Assembly (NCBI GenBank): GCA_035452965.1
Contig: DAOTCE010000015.1
Location: 48,979 to 112,978, forward strand
Length of the DNA: 64,000 bases
Direction: 5' to 3'
Source of the DNA: Candidatus Paceibacterota bacterium
GTDB lineage: Bacteria > Verrucomicrobiota > Verrucomicrobiia > Limisphaerales > UBA8199
The first letter of the stretch is position 1; each line of letters starts with the position of its first letter. Shown here in pieces: positions 36,868-45,393 of this stretch. A program made the position numbers and the translations under genes. The notes below the pieces were generated by a model. That model had not been told where the DNA came from. It saw only the letters and a program-made list of their open reading frames with translations, and did not search any database.

Positions 36868-37497
36868 ATGGCATACGAACTACCTGCACTTCCATATCCT
36901 AAAGACGCGCTCGAACCCTACATTGATGCGCAAACGATGGAAATTCACCACGGCAAACATCACGCCGCATATGTGGCCAATGTCAACAAGGCCCTGGCCG
37001 GAAAACCGGATCTTGAGCGCCTGTCGGTAGAGGACCTCGTTCGCAACCTTGAAGCGGTGCCCGCGGACATCCGCGGGGCGGTGCGGAATAATGGCGGCGG
37101 CCACGCCAACCATTCCATGTTCTGGAAGCTGCTGGCCCCAAAAGCTGGTGGCGCCCCCGGCGGCAAGCTCGCCGATGACATCCAGGCCGCCTTCGGCAGC
37201 TTCGACGCCTTTAAGGAGAAGTTTGAGGCGGCCGGGATGGGGCGCTTCGGCAGCGGTTGGGCTTGGCTGGTCGTCAACCACGGCAAATTGGAAGTTGTGT
37301 CCACCGCCAATCAGGATAACCCCCTCATGGGCAAGGGCATTGCCGGTTCGGAAGGCAGACCGGTCCTCGGCTGCGACGTCTGGGAACACGCTTATTACCT
37401 TAAATACCAGAACCGACGGGCAGACTACCTGAAAGCGTTCTGGAACGTCGTCAACTGGACCGAAGTGGCCAAGTACTACGAAGCGGCGAAAAGGTAA
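36868..37497 (+). CDS. sodA: superoxide dismutase, Mn/Fe family (Mn-type)
   Basis: 209 residues, full family length. The metal ligands are visible: His in EIHHGKHHAAYV, His in NNGGGHANHSMFW, and Asp and His in CDVWEHAYYLKYQNRR. The NNGGGHxNHSxFW form is the Mn-type version, but metal choice cannot be proven by sequence. There is no signal peptide, so it is cytosolic. It converts superoxide to peroxide and oxygen. It appears monocistronic, with its own candidate promoter. Confidence 0.96.
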   Translation: MAYELPALPYPKDALEPYIDAQTMEIHHGKHHAAYVANVNKALAGKPDLERLSVEDLVRNLEAVPADIRGAVRNNGGGHANHSMFWKLLAPKAGGAPGGKLADDIQAAFGSFDAFKEKFEAAGMGRFGSGWAWLVVNHGKLEVVSTANQDNPLMGKGIAGSEGRPVLGCDVWEHAYYLKYQNRRADYLKAFWNVVNWTEVAKYYEAAKR

Positions 37498-37646
37498 GGT
37501 AGTCTGACACCCGAATCCCTGCCGTCTTCACGCCACCGACTTGCCGTTGGCATACTGCGGTGTGAGGGCCCGCTCGCGCGCAAATTCTGATTGGGAATGC
37601 GGTCAGGAGCAGTACCGGGTTGGCACGGAAGTCCGGACCTCACGGC

Positions 37647-38465
37647 CTATTTCTTTGCCAGGGCCTTGGACACAGCCTGCTCCAGCTCTTCGCCTCGCAG
37701 GTCTTTGGCGATTATGATTCCCTGGCGGTCAAGCAGGTAGGTTGCCGGAATGCTCTGCACGCCATACTTGGCAGCCAGCTTATTCTGCCACCCTTTACCG
37801 TCGAAATACTGCGGCCAAGTCATCTTCTTGTCTTTGAGGAAACTGACGAGTTTCTCCCGATCCCGGTCCCGGTCCAGGCTGATGCCGACGATCTCGAAGC
37901 CATCCTTGTGGTGCGCCTCGTAGGTCTTGATAACATTCGGCAACTCCCGAACGCACGGCCCGCACCAAGTGGCCCAGAAGTCTAAGAGCACCACCTTGCC
38001 CTTGTAATTCGCGACTGAGAGCGGCTTGCCCTCCAGGTCCTTTTCGTTGAAGTCGGGGAACTTTGCCCCCTCGATGAGCGCCGCCCGCGCCTTGCCGGCC
38101 TCCGCCTCTTGCTTCGCCTGCTTGGCGGGTCCCGTATCGGGAAAGTCCTTTTGCAGCTGCTCCATCAACGCATTGGCCTTGGCGGGGTTCTTAAGAACCT
38201 GCTCATACAGCATGGCTTTCATGAACAGGATCTGCGCCACATCGTCGGTCTTCTCGCCTTTGTGCTTCGTCAGCAGCGCGTCGAACTCCTGAAGTTCCGG
38301 GGCCAGGGCGGCCTCGGTTTCCTTGCCGTCCCGTAGTTTGGTTTGGATTTTCGTCACCAGCGCCTTGAGTTCGTCGGCAGCGTCGCTACTTTCTGCGGCC
38401 ATACTGCTCGGAGCAGGCAGCAGCAAGGACGCAATGGCCAGGAGGACCGAGAGCTTTATTCTCAT
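37647..38465 (-). CDS. TlpA/ResA-like exported thioredoxin-fold oxidoreductase
   Basis: 272 residues. A signal peptide (MRIKLSVLLAIASLLLPAPS) precedes a helical region of ~115 residues (ELKALVTKIQTKLRDGKETE and onward), then an AhpC/TSA-type thioredoxin domain: FPDFNEKDLEGKPLSVANY, the redox motif FWATWCGPCVRELPN, and the cis-Pro loop GVQSIPATYLLDRQG. Proteins of this type reduce or exchange disulfides in the periplasm, for example during cytochrome c maturation. The helical N-terminal extension is common in Bacteroidetes and Verrucomicrobiota members. It diverges from the exosortase gene, with dispersed element copy C in between. Confidence 0.9.
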   Translation of the reverse strand: MRIKLSVLLAIASLLLPAPSSMAAESSDAADELKALVTKIQTKLRDGKETEAALAPELQEFDALLTKHKGEKTDDVAQILFMKAMLYEQVLKNPAKANALMEQLQKDFPDTGPAKQAKQEAEAGKARAALIEGAKFPDFNEKDLEGKPLSVANYKGKVVLLDFWATWCGPCVRELPNVIKTYEAHHKDGFEIVGISLDRDRDREKLVSFLKDKKMTWPQYFDGKGWQNKLAAKYGVQSIPATYLLDRQGIIIAKDLRGEELEQAVSKALAKK

Positions 38466-38797
38466 GCGGAGGACTGTCGTTCATTACCCGCCCTACGGCA
38501 AGCGCCATTTCGGCCGCTGTTGACGGGGAAAAGCACGTGAAACTGCATATACGCGCACTGCTACCACAGTACATTAACAGAATCCCCCATTCATGAACCG
38601 AACCTCCCTCCCGGTGCGACAACGCTGTGAAGCCCGTTAGAACCCGGTGTGGTTCCCATGGGGGCCGACCCCCATGGGAACCACACCGTAGTCCCGCCGG
38701 ATTGGCACCGTTGCATCGCCGTAGCTGGATTCTGCGGCATGGACAGGAAATAGCTCAGCCAATACAGAGCTGGCAAGCAAGGGCTTGTTTGGCTAGT
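38466..38797. other. divergent intergenic region with dispersed element copy C
   Basis: This 332-bp region separates the thioredoxin-like gene (minus) from the exosortase gene (plus) and must contain their promoters. The palindrome at 38645-38688 occupies its centre. Reading the exosortase frame upstream through the palindrome gives a nonsense peptide, which supports the start at 38798. Confidence 0.6.
38645..38688. repeat. large perfect palindrome, dispersed element copy C
   Basis: Perfect 20-base arms (38645-38664 and 38669-38688) around a CCGA loop. Compared with copies A, B and D, three arm positions differ (TA to GT in the GTGTATCCC part, and the last base of GGGGA), and each change is matched on the other arm. 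The accessory inverted repeat is absent or unrecognisable here. Confidence 0.9.
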
Positions 38798-40459
38798 ATG
38801 CGAACAAGTAATGCCATGCGGACGGCTGACCAATCCACCGTGGATAGCGCCAATCAAGAGCGCCAGCTCCCAAGTGTTGTTGCGCCAAGGCTGGCGGGCG
38901 GTTACAGCCTCTGGTTCGCACTGGGCTATGCTCCGCTGCTGGCGCTGTTCTTTATCAACTTGTGGGGCAGACCGCATTATCGGTTCTTCCCGCTAGCATT
39001 GATGGCAGCGGCTTTTTTGGCTTGGGATAGGCTGAAAGAGGTGCCCCGTCCACTCGTTGCAGGAACTCGCCGGGTAACCGGGTTGCTGCTGGGGGCGTCG
39101 TTCATCCTCCTGGTGGTTGCCTCGGGGTATTGGTCGCCGTGGCTGGTTACCTCGGCGGCCTGGACGGGTCTCGTCGGGGTAATCTGGTGGCAGGGCGGGA
39201 GGCGGCTTCTGACGGCGATGCTGCCGGCGCTGGTGCTGCTGTTGACCATCGTCCCTCTGCCCCTCTCCGGAGATGCCCGCTTGATCCAGCAGATTCGCGT
39301 GCTGGCGGTCAAATGGAGCAGCACCATGCTGGACATGCTGGGGGTCACGCATGCTCTGAGCGGCAACGTGATCGAGTTGCCTCGGCAGCAGTTGCTGGTG
39401 GACGAGGCCTGCAGCGGCATTAACTCTGTGCTGATAACCTTGGCCTGTGCGCTGTTCTACGGTATGTGGCGGCGGCGGCCCTGGATCCATATTCTCGTTG
39501 GCCTGGCCAATGCGCTTGCGTTCGTGTTGCTGGGGAACCTGGCCCGCATCACGCTGGGAGCGTGGCTGAAATATCGTTACGGCATCAACATCCTTACCGG
39601 GGCAGCCCACGAGGCGATCGGCTTGGTTCTGTTCGCAAGCTACCTTGTGATGATCCTCAGCATGGACCAGTTGCTGTGGTACTTGTTCAGCCCAGCCAGG
39701 CCGCGATCGAAACAGCCCACCACTGGGGTGGCAGTGGGAGGCCCTCCGCCACAAGCGTTCGTGGCGGGACTTGCTCCCGCCTGGGCGCGCGTGGCGGGGT
39801 GCGCGTTTGCATTGGTGGGCGTGGTGGACCTGGCATTGATCTGGGTGCATCACCAGCACCCGGGTGCACAACTGGCCCGGTCCAAGCCGGCCCTGATGGC
39901 CGGCGCAAGGTTCGCGATGCCCGACCAGATTGGCGCCTGGAGGCGGCTGACCACGGAAGTGCCGCCACTCCAGAAGGTCGAGACGCTGGGGGTGTATTCG
40001 CAGGTCTGGCATTACCGCAAGGGGGATACGCTGGCATCGCTGGCACTCGACTATCCGTTCCAAGGGTACCACGACGTGACGCTGTGCTACACTCTTCGCG
40101 GCTGGGACTTGCTGGAGCGGCGTGCCCTTGACAGGCGGGGGACGAACGCTTGCCCCGCGCTGGCGGAGGTCCGGATGCGGAACAACGTAGGTCTGCACGC
40201 CGCCCTCTGGTACAGTGTCGTGGATGAGCGTGGCCGGTGGCTGCCCGGGCCGGGGTTCAAGCCGAGTTTCAAGGATAGTCTCCTGCGACGGATAAGACTG
40301 GGAGAGCTTAACAGCACGGTCACCTACCAAGTACAGGTGCTGTCCACGGGCTTCAATCCACTGCTCCCGCCCGAGCGGGAACAAGTGCGGCAGCTTTTTG
40401 AGGAGGCGCGTGTCCTGCTCTGGCAGCAGCTGAGTCGGCAAATGCGGCGCGACACATGA
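38798..40459 (+). CDS. exosortase fused to an EpsI-like domain
   Basis: About 553 residues from the ATG at 38798. Residues ~30-305 are the multi-spanning exosortase (EpsH/Xrt) domain with about eight membrane segments and its catalytic residues: Cys in VDEACSGINSV, Arg in NLARITLG, His in GAAHEAIGLV. After a membrane segment at ~330-350 comes a soluble EpsI-like (DUF3485-type) part (FAMPDQIGAWRRL, EVPPLQKVETLGVY, VTYQVQVLSTG). Exosortases are membrane transpeptidases that recognise a C-terminal sorting tail such as PEP-CTERM and usually accompany exopolysaccharide genes. No protein here carries an obvious PEP-CTERM tail. The stop overlaps the start of the TPR gene (ATGA), so the two are co-transcribed. 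Confidence 0.9.
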   Translation: MRTSNAMRTADQSTVDSANQERQLPSVVAPRLAGGYSLWFALGYAPLLALFFINLWGRPHYRFFPLALMAAAFLAWDRLKEVPRPLVAGTRRVTGLLLGASFILLVVASGYWSPWLVTSAAWTGLVGVIWWQGGRRLLTAMLPALVLLLTIVPLPLSGDARLIQQIRVLAVKWSSTMLDMLGVTHALSGNVIELPRQQLLVDEACSGINSVLITLACALFYGMWRRRPWIHILVGLANALAFVLLGNLARITLGAWLKYRYGINILTGAAHEAIGLVLFASYLVMILSMDQLLWYLFSPARPRSKQPTTGVAVGGPPPQAFVAGLAPAWARVAGCAFALVGVVDLALIWVHHQHPGAQLARSKPALMAGARFAMPDQIGAWRRLTTEVPPLQKVETLGVYSQVWHYRKGDTLASLALDYPFQGYHDVTLCYTLRGWDLLERRALDRRGTNACPALAEVRMRNNVGLHAALWYSVVDERGRWLPGPGFKPSFKDSLLRRIRLGELNSTVTYQVQVLSTGFNPLLPPEREQVRQLFEEARVLLWQQLSRQMRRDT

Positions 40460-41883
40460 CATTTGCTCGTTCTTTTGCACGCTGGCGCCGGACCCGGGAT
40501 TCCAGACTGCTGGGCTGGGGCATGCCAGCCTTGCTTGGTTGCGTAACCTGGCTGGTCGTCGGGATCTGCCTGCTCGCCTGGAAACCTTGGGAGACACGAA
40601 CGCGTTACGCCAACATCGCTGCCGCGGCGCTGGCTCACAAGGACTTCGAGACCGCCCGAGTCGCTACCCAGAGGCTCCTGGCGCTGGGCGTTGAGCCCCG
40701 GCAAAAGCACCTCTTTGACCTGGCTTTGGCCCTGGGCGGCCTGGGCAAGGATAAAGACGCCGTGTCGCTGCTGAGCAACATCGCCCCCATAGATAAACCA
40801 GGCTACCTGCCGGCGCACCTCTTCGTGGCGCAGACGTTGTTGGCAAAGACCAATGTGACGATGCAGGAAATTGGCGCGGCCGAGCGCCACCTCAAGCACG
40901 TCGTGCAGCTCGATCCTCAGTCAATCGCCGCGAACGATCTATTGGGGCGGGTGTATGTCCGGCGCGGACGGTGGGAACTGGCGGAGAAACACTTGAGCGA
41001 GGTTGTGTCCACAAAGCCGGATACGGCATTACTGCTGGCCGCGGTGTTCAAGGCCCAGGGGGACAACCTGGCCGCGCGCAGTTGGGCCGAACGGGCGGCG
41101 AGGTACCACCGGGAGAAGGTTGAGGCGTCGAAACTAGACTTGCCGGCAAGCCGCCTTGCGTGGGCGGATGCCTTGGCGATGGCCGAAGACTATTCGGCGG
41201 CTCTCTTGGTGCTGGAGGAGGGCTGGCGGCAGTTTCAGAACAAGGCGTATCTGTCACCGATGGGAGAAGTGTGTGCCATTTGGGTGGATGTCATGGCCAG
41301 GCGCAACCCGCAGGATTTGACCTCGCGCATAACCCTCATCCAGCGCGGTCTGGAGTGCGCCCCGCAGAACGAAACCCTGCTCCGCCATCTCATTAGCCTC
41401 ACGCATTTGCAGGGACCGGAGGCCGCGACCGCACGGGACATGCTCACGAGCATGTTGGCGCAGGGCAAGGCCACGGCAATTCTCCATTTTGCTTTGGGGG
41501 TTGATGCATGGCAGCACGGCCGGCTGGCGGAAGCCCGGCAGCAGCTTGCGCTTGCGTACGATGCCGCTCCGCATCTTCCTTACGTGGCCAACAACCTGGC
41601 GATGATTCTCCTGGTCGGAGATAAACCAGACCTGCCGCAAGCGTTGGCAATTATCGAATCTGTCCTGGAAAAGTATCCTGATAATCCCAGCTTTCGCGAC
41701 ACACGCGGACAGATTCTTGCGCGGTCGGGACGGCCCCAGGAGGCCATCGCCGACCTGGAGTATGCCCTGCCTTCACTGTCGTCAAAGCGCGCCACGCATG
41801 CGGCCCTGGCCCAGGCTTACCGGGCTTTGGGTTTAAGAGAGATGGCGTCTAACCACGAAGTGTTGGCGAAAGGCTCACCTTGA
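40456..41883 (+). CDS. membrane-anchored tetratricopeptide-repeat protein
   Basis: 475 residues. One membrane segment near residues 20-42 (GMPALLGCVTWLVVGICLLA), then a long helical-repeat region with recognisable TPR units (AALAHKDFETARVATQRLLA; LLGRVYVRRGRWELAEKHLS; ARQQLALAYDAAPHLPYVAN; DTRGQILARSGRPQEAIADL). It starts within the exosortase stop codon. TPR proteins of this kind often accompany exosortase/EPS systems and probably scaffold assembly at the membrane. No enzymatic motif is seen. Confidence 0.85.
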   Translation: MTFARSFARWRRTRDSRLLGWGMPALLGCVTWLVVGICLLAWKPWETRTRYANIAAAALAHKDFETARVATQRLLALGVEPRQKHLFDLALALGGLGKDKDAVSLLSNIAPIDKPGYLPAHLFVAQTLLAKTNVTMQEIGAAERHLKHVVQLDPQSIAANDLLGRVYVRRGRWELAEKHLSEVVSTKPDTALLLAAVFKAQGDNLAARSWAERAARYHREKVEASKLDLPASRLAWADALAMAEDYSAALLVLEEGWRQFQNKAYLSPMGEVCAIWVDVMARRNPQDLTSRITLIQRGLECAPQNETLLRHLISLTHLQGPEAATARDMLTSMLAQGKATAILHFALGVDAWQHGRLAEARQQLALAYDAAPHLPYVANNLAMILLVGDKPDLPQALAIIESVLEKYPDNPSFRDTRGQILARSGRPQEAIADLEYALPSLSSKRATHAALAQAYRALGLREMASNHEVLAKGSP

Positions 41884-41924
41884 GTGGGCAATGATTGGGG
41901 GGGGGGCTACTGGATGCAAGTTTG

Positions 41925-43535
41925 TCAGATTGTCTCCCGGTGAGAGGGTGGGTGCTTGCGGGCAATCCCGGGCAGGGTAACGGGAGCCGAAAGACTTGAA
42001 GCCTCACTTTGCGTGCGGTTGATTGGTGCGGCCAATTTGGTGTCGAATCTGAGGGGAGCGTGATCCGCTTCCTTGGGGTGGCCGATTCCTCTGACCCACC
42101 CTTCCGCCAACAAGTCGGTGACTATTTCAAACACTTTCCTGTCAGCAACACAGGGGCAGCATGCTCTTCCGCACTCTTGCTGCCGCTTGCTGGGGTCTGG
42201 TCTGACATCGCAATAAGGGGCTTTGAGTTCAAGAATTCCGAGGCGTCCGCCTTGCAGTTTGTGAACAACTGCAAGGGTGGAGGGGCAGTCATCCGCCTGC
42301 TGCCAGACACGCTGTCCATCGGCCAAGGTCAGCCTGACCGAGCTATAGCCAAGCCTTTGGACAGCAAAGACCAGGTCCGCCCAGAGATCTTCCACGGAGT
42401 TGCGCCGGCTTCCTTCCATGGCCAGCCAGCGCATCAAGGTCAGGGCGTATTGAATCTCCTGCCGCATCTCCAGCGAAGTGCCCACCACATGACCTACGGC
42501 AAACCAGTTGCGGCTAAAACGCAGTTTGCCAGCGAGCAGGAGCAGGATCAGGACTCCCGCACCCAGCAGCACGGGGACCAGGTTTCCGCGAGACCAGTAG
42601 GCGGTAAAACCCATCACCAGGAAAATCAGGCTGATCCCGTACAATGACAGCACCACTCTCCGCCGCGACATTCCCATGCCGAGCAGATGATGGTGCAGAT
42701 GCTTGCGGTCAGGACGGAAGATCGGCAGCCCGCGCAACCCGCGCCGCATAATGGCCAGGGCGGTGTCCACAATGGGCAGGGCCAGGACGAACAATGGCGC
42801 CGCCAGCGCGGCGAAAACCGTTCCTTTATGCGAACTGAGGATGGCGAACAAACCGATCTGGAAGCCCAGAAGGTAAGCGCCGCCATCACCCAGGTAAATC
42901 CGCGCGGGGGGGAAGTTGAAGTAGAGGAAACCGACCAAAGCCCCGGCCATGCCCGCCGCCATAAGATCAAAACCTCCGCTCGCGTGAGCGACGTACGCCA
43001 GCAAGCCCATCAACATCAGGCATATTCCTCCCGCCAGGCCGTCCACACCATCAATCAGGTTGATCAGGTTGGTCATTCCCACCAGCCATGCCACCGTGAT
43101 GAACACCCCCCACCCGCCCAACGGGATGACCCTCTCCGTAAACGGGATCTTCAGGTGAGTTATCCCGATCCCCAGGGCACAAACGCTCAAGGCGATCAAG
43201 ATCTGGCCCGCCAGTTTTCGTCGGGCCCCTAAGGGCTTGAGATCATCCCAGAATCCAATTCCAAACATGGCCAGGGAAGTCGCCAGCACTGTTAGCCAGT
43301 CAGCGTGCCCCTTGTGTTCCGGCCAAAACACAACGACGACCGTTGTGACGCCGATTAACGCCGCCGCCAACGCCAGACCACCCACACGCGGGATGGGCTT
43401 CTGATGGGTATGATGCAGGTCATACCGCCGGCGGAACAGGTTTCTGGTGTGCGCCGCGCGCAGGATCAACGGGATTACCACGAGCACGATCGCCAATCCG
43501 AGCAAACCGCAGGTGGCTATGCCCCAATAGTTCAT
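41925..43535 (-). CDS. MraY/WecA-like polyprenyl-phosphate sugar-1-phosphate transferase with C-terminal extension
   Basis: 536 residues, well above the ~350 of common WecA proteins. About eleven membrane segments run to residue ~345. Family motifs are present: HHTHQKPIPRVGG, FGIGFWDDLKPLG (Asp pair), NLINLIDGVDGLAGG, ARIYLGDGGAYLLGF and the cytosolic RKHLHHHLLGMGMSRR. It should attach a sugar 1-phosphate to undecaprenyl phosphate to start an exopolysaccharide, O-antigen or teichoic-type chain. From ~350 on there is a ~185-residue soluble tail with GAF-like secondary structure and a cysteine cluster (QECGRACCPCVADRKV); its function is unknown. It converges with the TPR gene. Confidence 0.88.
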   Translation of the reverse strand: MNYWGIATCGLLGLAIVLVVIPLILRAAHTRNLFRRRYDLHHTHQKPIPRVGGLALAAALIGVTTVVVVFWPEHKGHADWLTVLATSLAMFGIGFWDDLKPLGARRKLAGQILIALSVCALGIGITHLKIPFTERVIPLGGWGVFITVAWLVGMTNLINLIDGVDGLAGGICLMLMGLLAYVAHASGGFDLMAAGMAGALVGFLYFNFPPARIYLGDGGAYLLGFQIGLFAILSSHKGTVFAALAAPLFVLALPIVDTALAIMRRGLRGLPIFRPDRKHLHHHLLGMGMSRRRVVLSLYGISLIFLVMGFTAYWSRGNLVPVLLGAGVLILLLLAGKLRFSRNWFAVGHVVGTSLEMRQEIQYALTLMRWLAMEGSRRNSVEDLWADLVFAVQRLGYSSVRLTLADGQRVWQQADDCPSTLAVVHKLQGGRLGILELKAPYCDVRPDPSKRQQECGRACCPCVADRKVFEIVTDLLAEGWVRGIGHPKEADHAPLRFDTKLAAPINRTQSEASSLSAPVTLPGIARKHPPSHRETI

Positions 43536-43796
43536 AGCGGTTCGGACTGGGTGGGAGCCTGGCGGCTGAGGTCAACGCCCATGCAACTGCGTTGAAGGCG
43601 TGCTGCCGGCCGCAGCTTCATGACCAACCGACACGAAGTGCTGCCCGGCATTTCCTCAAGCGCTACAGATGTAGTTTGCGGGACCGTAGAGCATAATCTT
43701 AGAGATGATCGGCGCAACGGGCAAGCCAAAGTTGGTTTTCTCATCGCCAAGCGGCGGCCCTGCATGTATGCTTGCGCATAAATTTCAGCGAAGCAT

Positions 43797-45284
43797 ATGG
43801 ATCGAGCGCGCAACCAAGATCAGAATAGCGACAGGACCAAGGGGCGCTGCCCTTGGAGTGGTAGTGGTCTTCGGCTGAGTTACTGGCTGCTGGGCGGGCT
43901 GCTGCTTATCGCGGGACTGGCCCCCATCTGCCTTGCAGCCCAAACCAACACCGCCAAAGGCGCAGCCCCCAACCGATGCTTGTTGATTGTGGACACCTCC
44001 AACCCCATGCAACGGCGCAGCAAGGCTATGGTTAAGGTCGTAGAGGAACTGGTGACTTCCGGTCTCAACGGGCAACTCCGGCATGGCGATTCGCTGGGGC
44101 TTTGGACGTTCAATGAGGCTCTCCATGCTGGGAGATTCCCGCTGCAAACGTGGTCACCGGACGACCGCCGGGCCATCGCGGAGCGGATCGTAGCGTTCCT
44201 GAAGGCACAGAAATATGAGAAACAACCGAGCTTCGACAAAGTCCGCACCGCCCTGACTCACGTCGTGGAGAACTCTCCACGCCTGACAGTAATTCTGATC
44301 TCGAGCGGCGATGAGACGGTTCGCGGGACGCCGTACGACCAGCAAATCGCTCAGCGTTACCGCGAGTGGTATGATCAGCAGCGGAAGGCGCGGATGCCAT
44401 TTGTCACCGTACTGCGAGCGCAGGACGGCCGGTTTGTGGACTGCGTCGTCAACACGCCGCCCTGGCCGCTCCAGATCCCCGCCGCACCGCCGGAGATGCA
44501 GACGGCCCAAGTCACTCAGGGCCAACTTCAAGAAGCGCTGCAGCGGACGGCTCGCGACAGCAACGTTCCACCGCCGCTCGTCATTAAGAAAGAGTCTCCA
44601 CCCGTAAGCCCTCCGGCGAGCAGGCAAGACCCGCCAAGCATCAAGACCAACACACCTGCGGCCGCCACAGCCGCGGGCCCAACCAATCAGCTCCCGACGA
44701 TTGAGCCGCCTACGCAATCAGCGCCGGCGACCCAAGCGGTAGGACAAGCCACGGCGCAGGCTGTGCCAAGCCTGGTTTCGACACAGTCGTCGTCAAAGCC
44801 CGCGCCGATTCCCGCGCCGCTCGTTGATCCCAACGTGGAGATCGTAAAGGCCCCCACGCAGAATCAAGCCAAGCCGATGCCGCCAGAGGTGGCTCCTGCG
44901 ACCACATCTCCCGCTGCGGAAACAAAGCCTGCAGGGGCTGACGCGCCCCAACCCTCTGCTGTTGCCAAGACCACACCGGCTTTACCTCCTTCCGTGGCTT
45001 TGACAGAGCGGTCTGCGACCGGCGCCTCCGCCACCGTAGCCACCTCAATGCCAGCGCGGTCCGCGTCCGTCGTGGCTCCCACCGTGCGGCATTCGACTTC
45101 TCCGGCCCAAACTGCGACCGCCACGCCAGTAATAGGCTTCATCTCCCGCAACTTGCTTTGGTTCGCAACGCTGGCTGTCGTCATTGCAGTCGGAGGATTC
45201 GCGCTGCTGCGGCTGCGCAGATCGAGGGTGGCACCTCAGGGCAGTCTGATCACTCGCTCTTACGAGCGTGCCAGGAAGCCATGA
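43797..45284 (+). CDS. membrane-anchored von Willebrand factor A-like protein
   Basis: 495 residues. The N-terminal hydrophobic segment (LSYWLLGGLLLIAGLAPICL) is followed by a VWA-like domain at ~58-215 (NRCLLIVDTSNPMQRR ... GDSLGLWTFNEALHAG ... LTVILISSGDE). The MIDAS metal motif DxSxS is only partly kept (DTSNP), so metal-dependent binding is doubtful. A ~220-residue Pro/Ala/Thr-rich, probably disordered linker follows, then a membrane segment (NLLWFATLAVVIAVGGFALL) and a short basic tail at the C-terminus. This resembles an envelope-spanning tether. Its presence among exosortase and glycan genes suggests an envelope role. Confidence 0.75.
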   Translation: MDRARNQDQNSDRTKGRCPWSGSGLRLSYWLLGGLLLIAGLAPICLAAQTNTAKGAAPNRCLLIVDTSNPMQRRSKAMVKVVEELVTSGLNGQLRHGDSLGLWTFNEALHAGRFPLQTWSPDDRRAIAERIVAFLKAQKYEKQPSFDKVRTALTHVVENSPRLTVILISSGDETVRGTPYDQQIAQRYREWYDQQRKARMPFVTVLRAQDGRFVDCVVNTPPWPLQIPAAPPEMQTAQVTQGQLQEALQRTARDSNVPPPLVIKKESPPVSPPASRQDPPSIKTNTPAAATAAGPTNQLPTIEPPTQSAPATQAVGQATAQAVPSLVSTQSSSKPAPIPAPLVDPNVEIVKAPTQNQAKPMPPEVAPATTSPAAETKPAGADAPQPSAVAKTTPALPPSVALTERSATGASATVATSMPARSASVVAPTVRHSTSPAQTATATPVIGFISRNLLWFATLAVVIAVGGFALLRLRRSRVAPQGSLITRSYERARKP

Positions 45285-45393
45285 CCCGTCGGCAATTCTG
45301 GCACATAGTTCACAGGCGCCAACTCGCCCCCTGGACGCTGGAGTTGCTGCGAAGCGAGTAGGGTTCCGTTTGGAACCGGCGTTCGGCCTTGCA

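Noticed and set aside
38627..38797. Upstream extension of the exosortase reading frame
   Set aside because: It translates the palindrome copy C and has no resemblance to exosortase N-termini; the ATG at 38798 fits the family.
45362..45377. Hairpin GGTTCC-GTTT-GGAACC between two convergent genes as a bidirectional terminator
   Set aside because: Only six base pairs and no T-run on either side; too weak to call.
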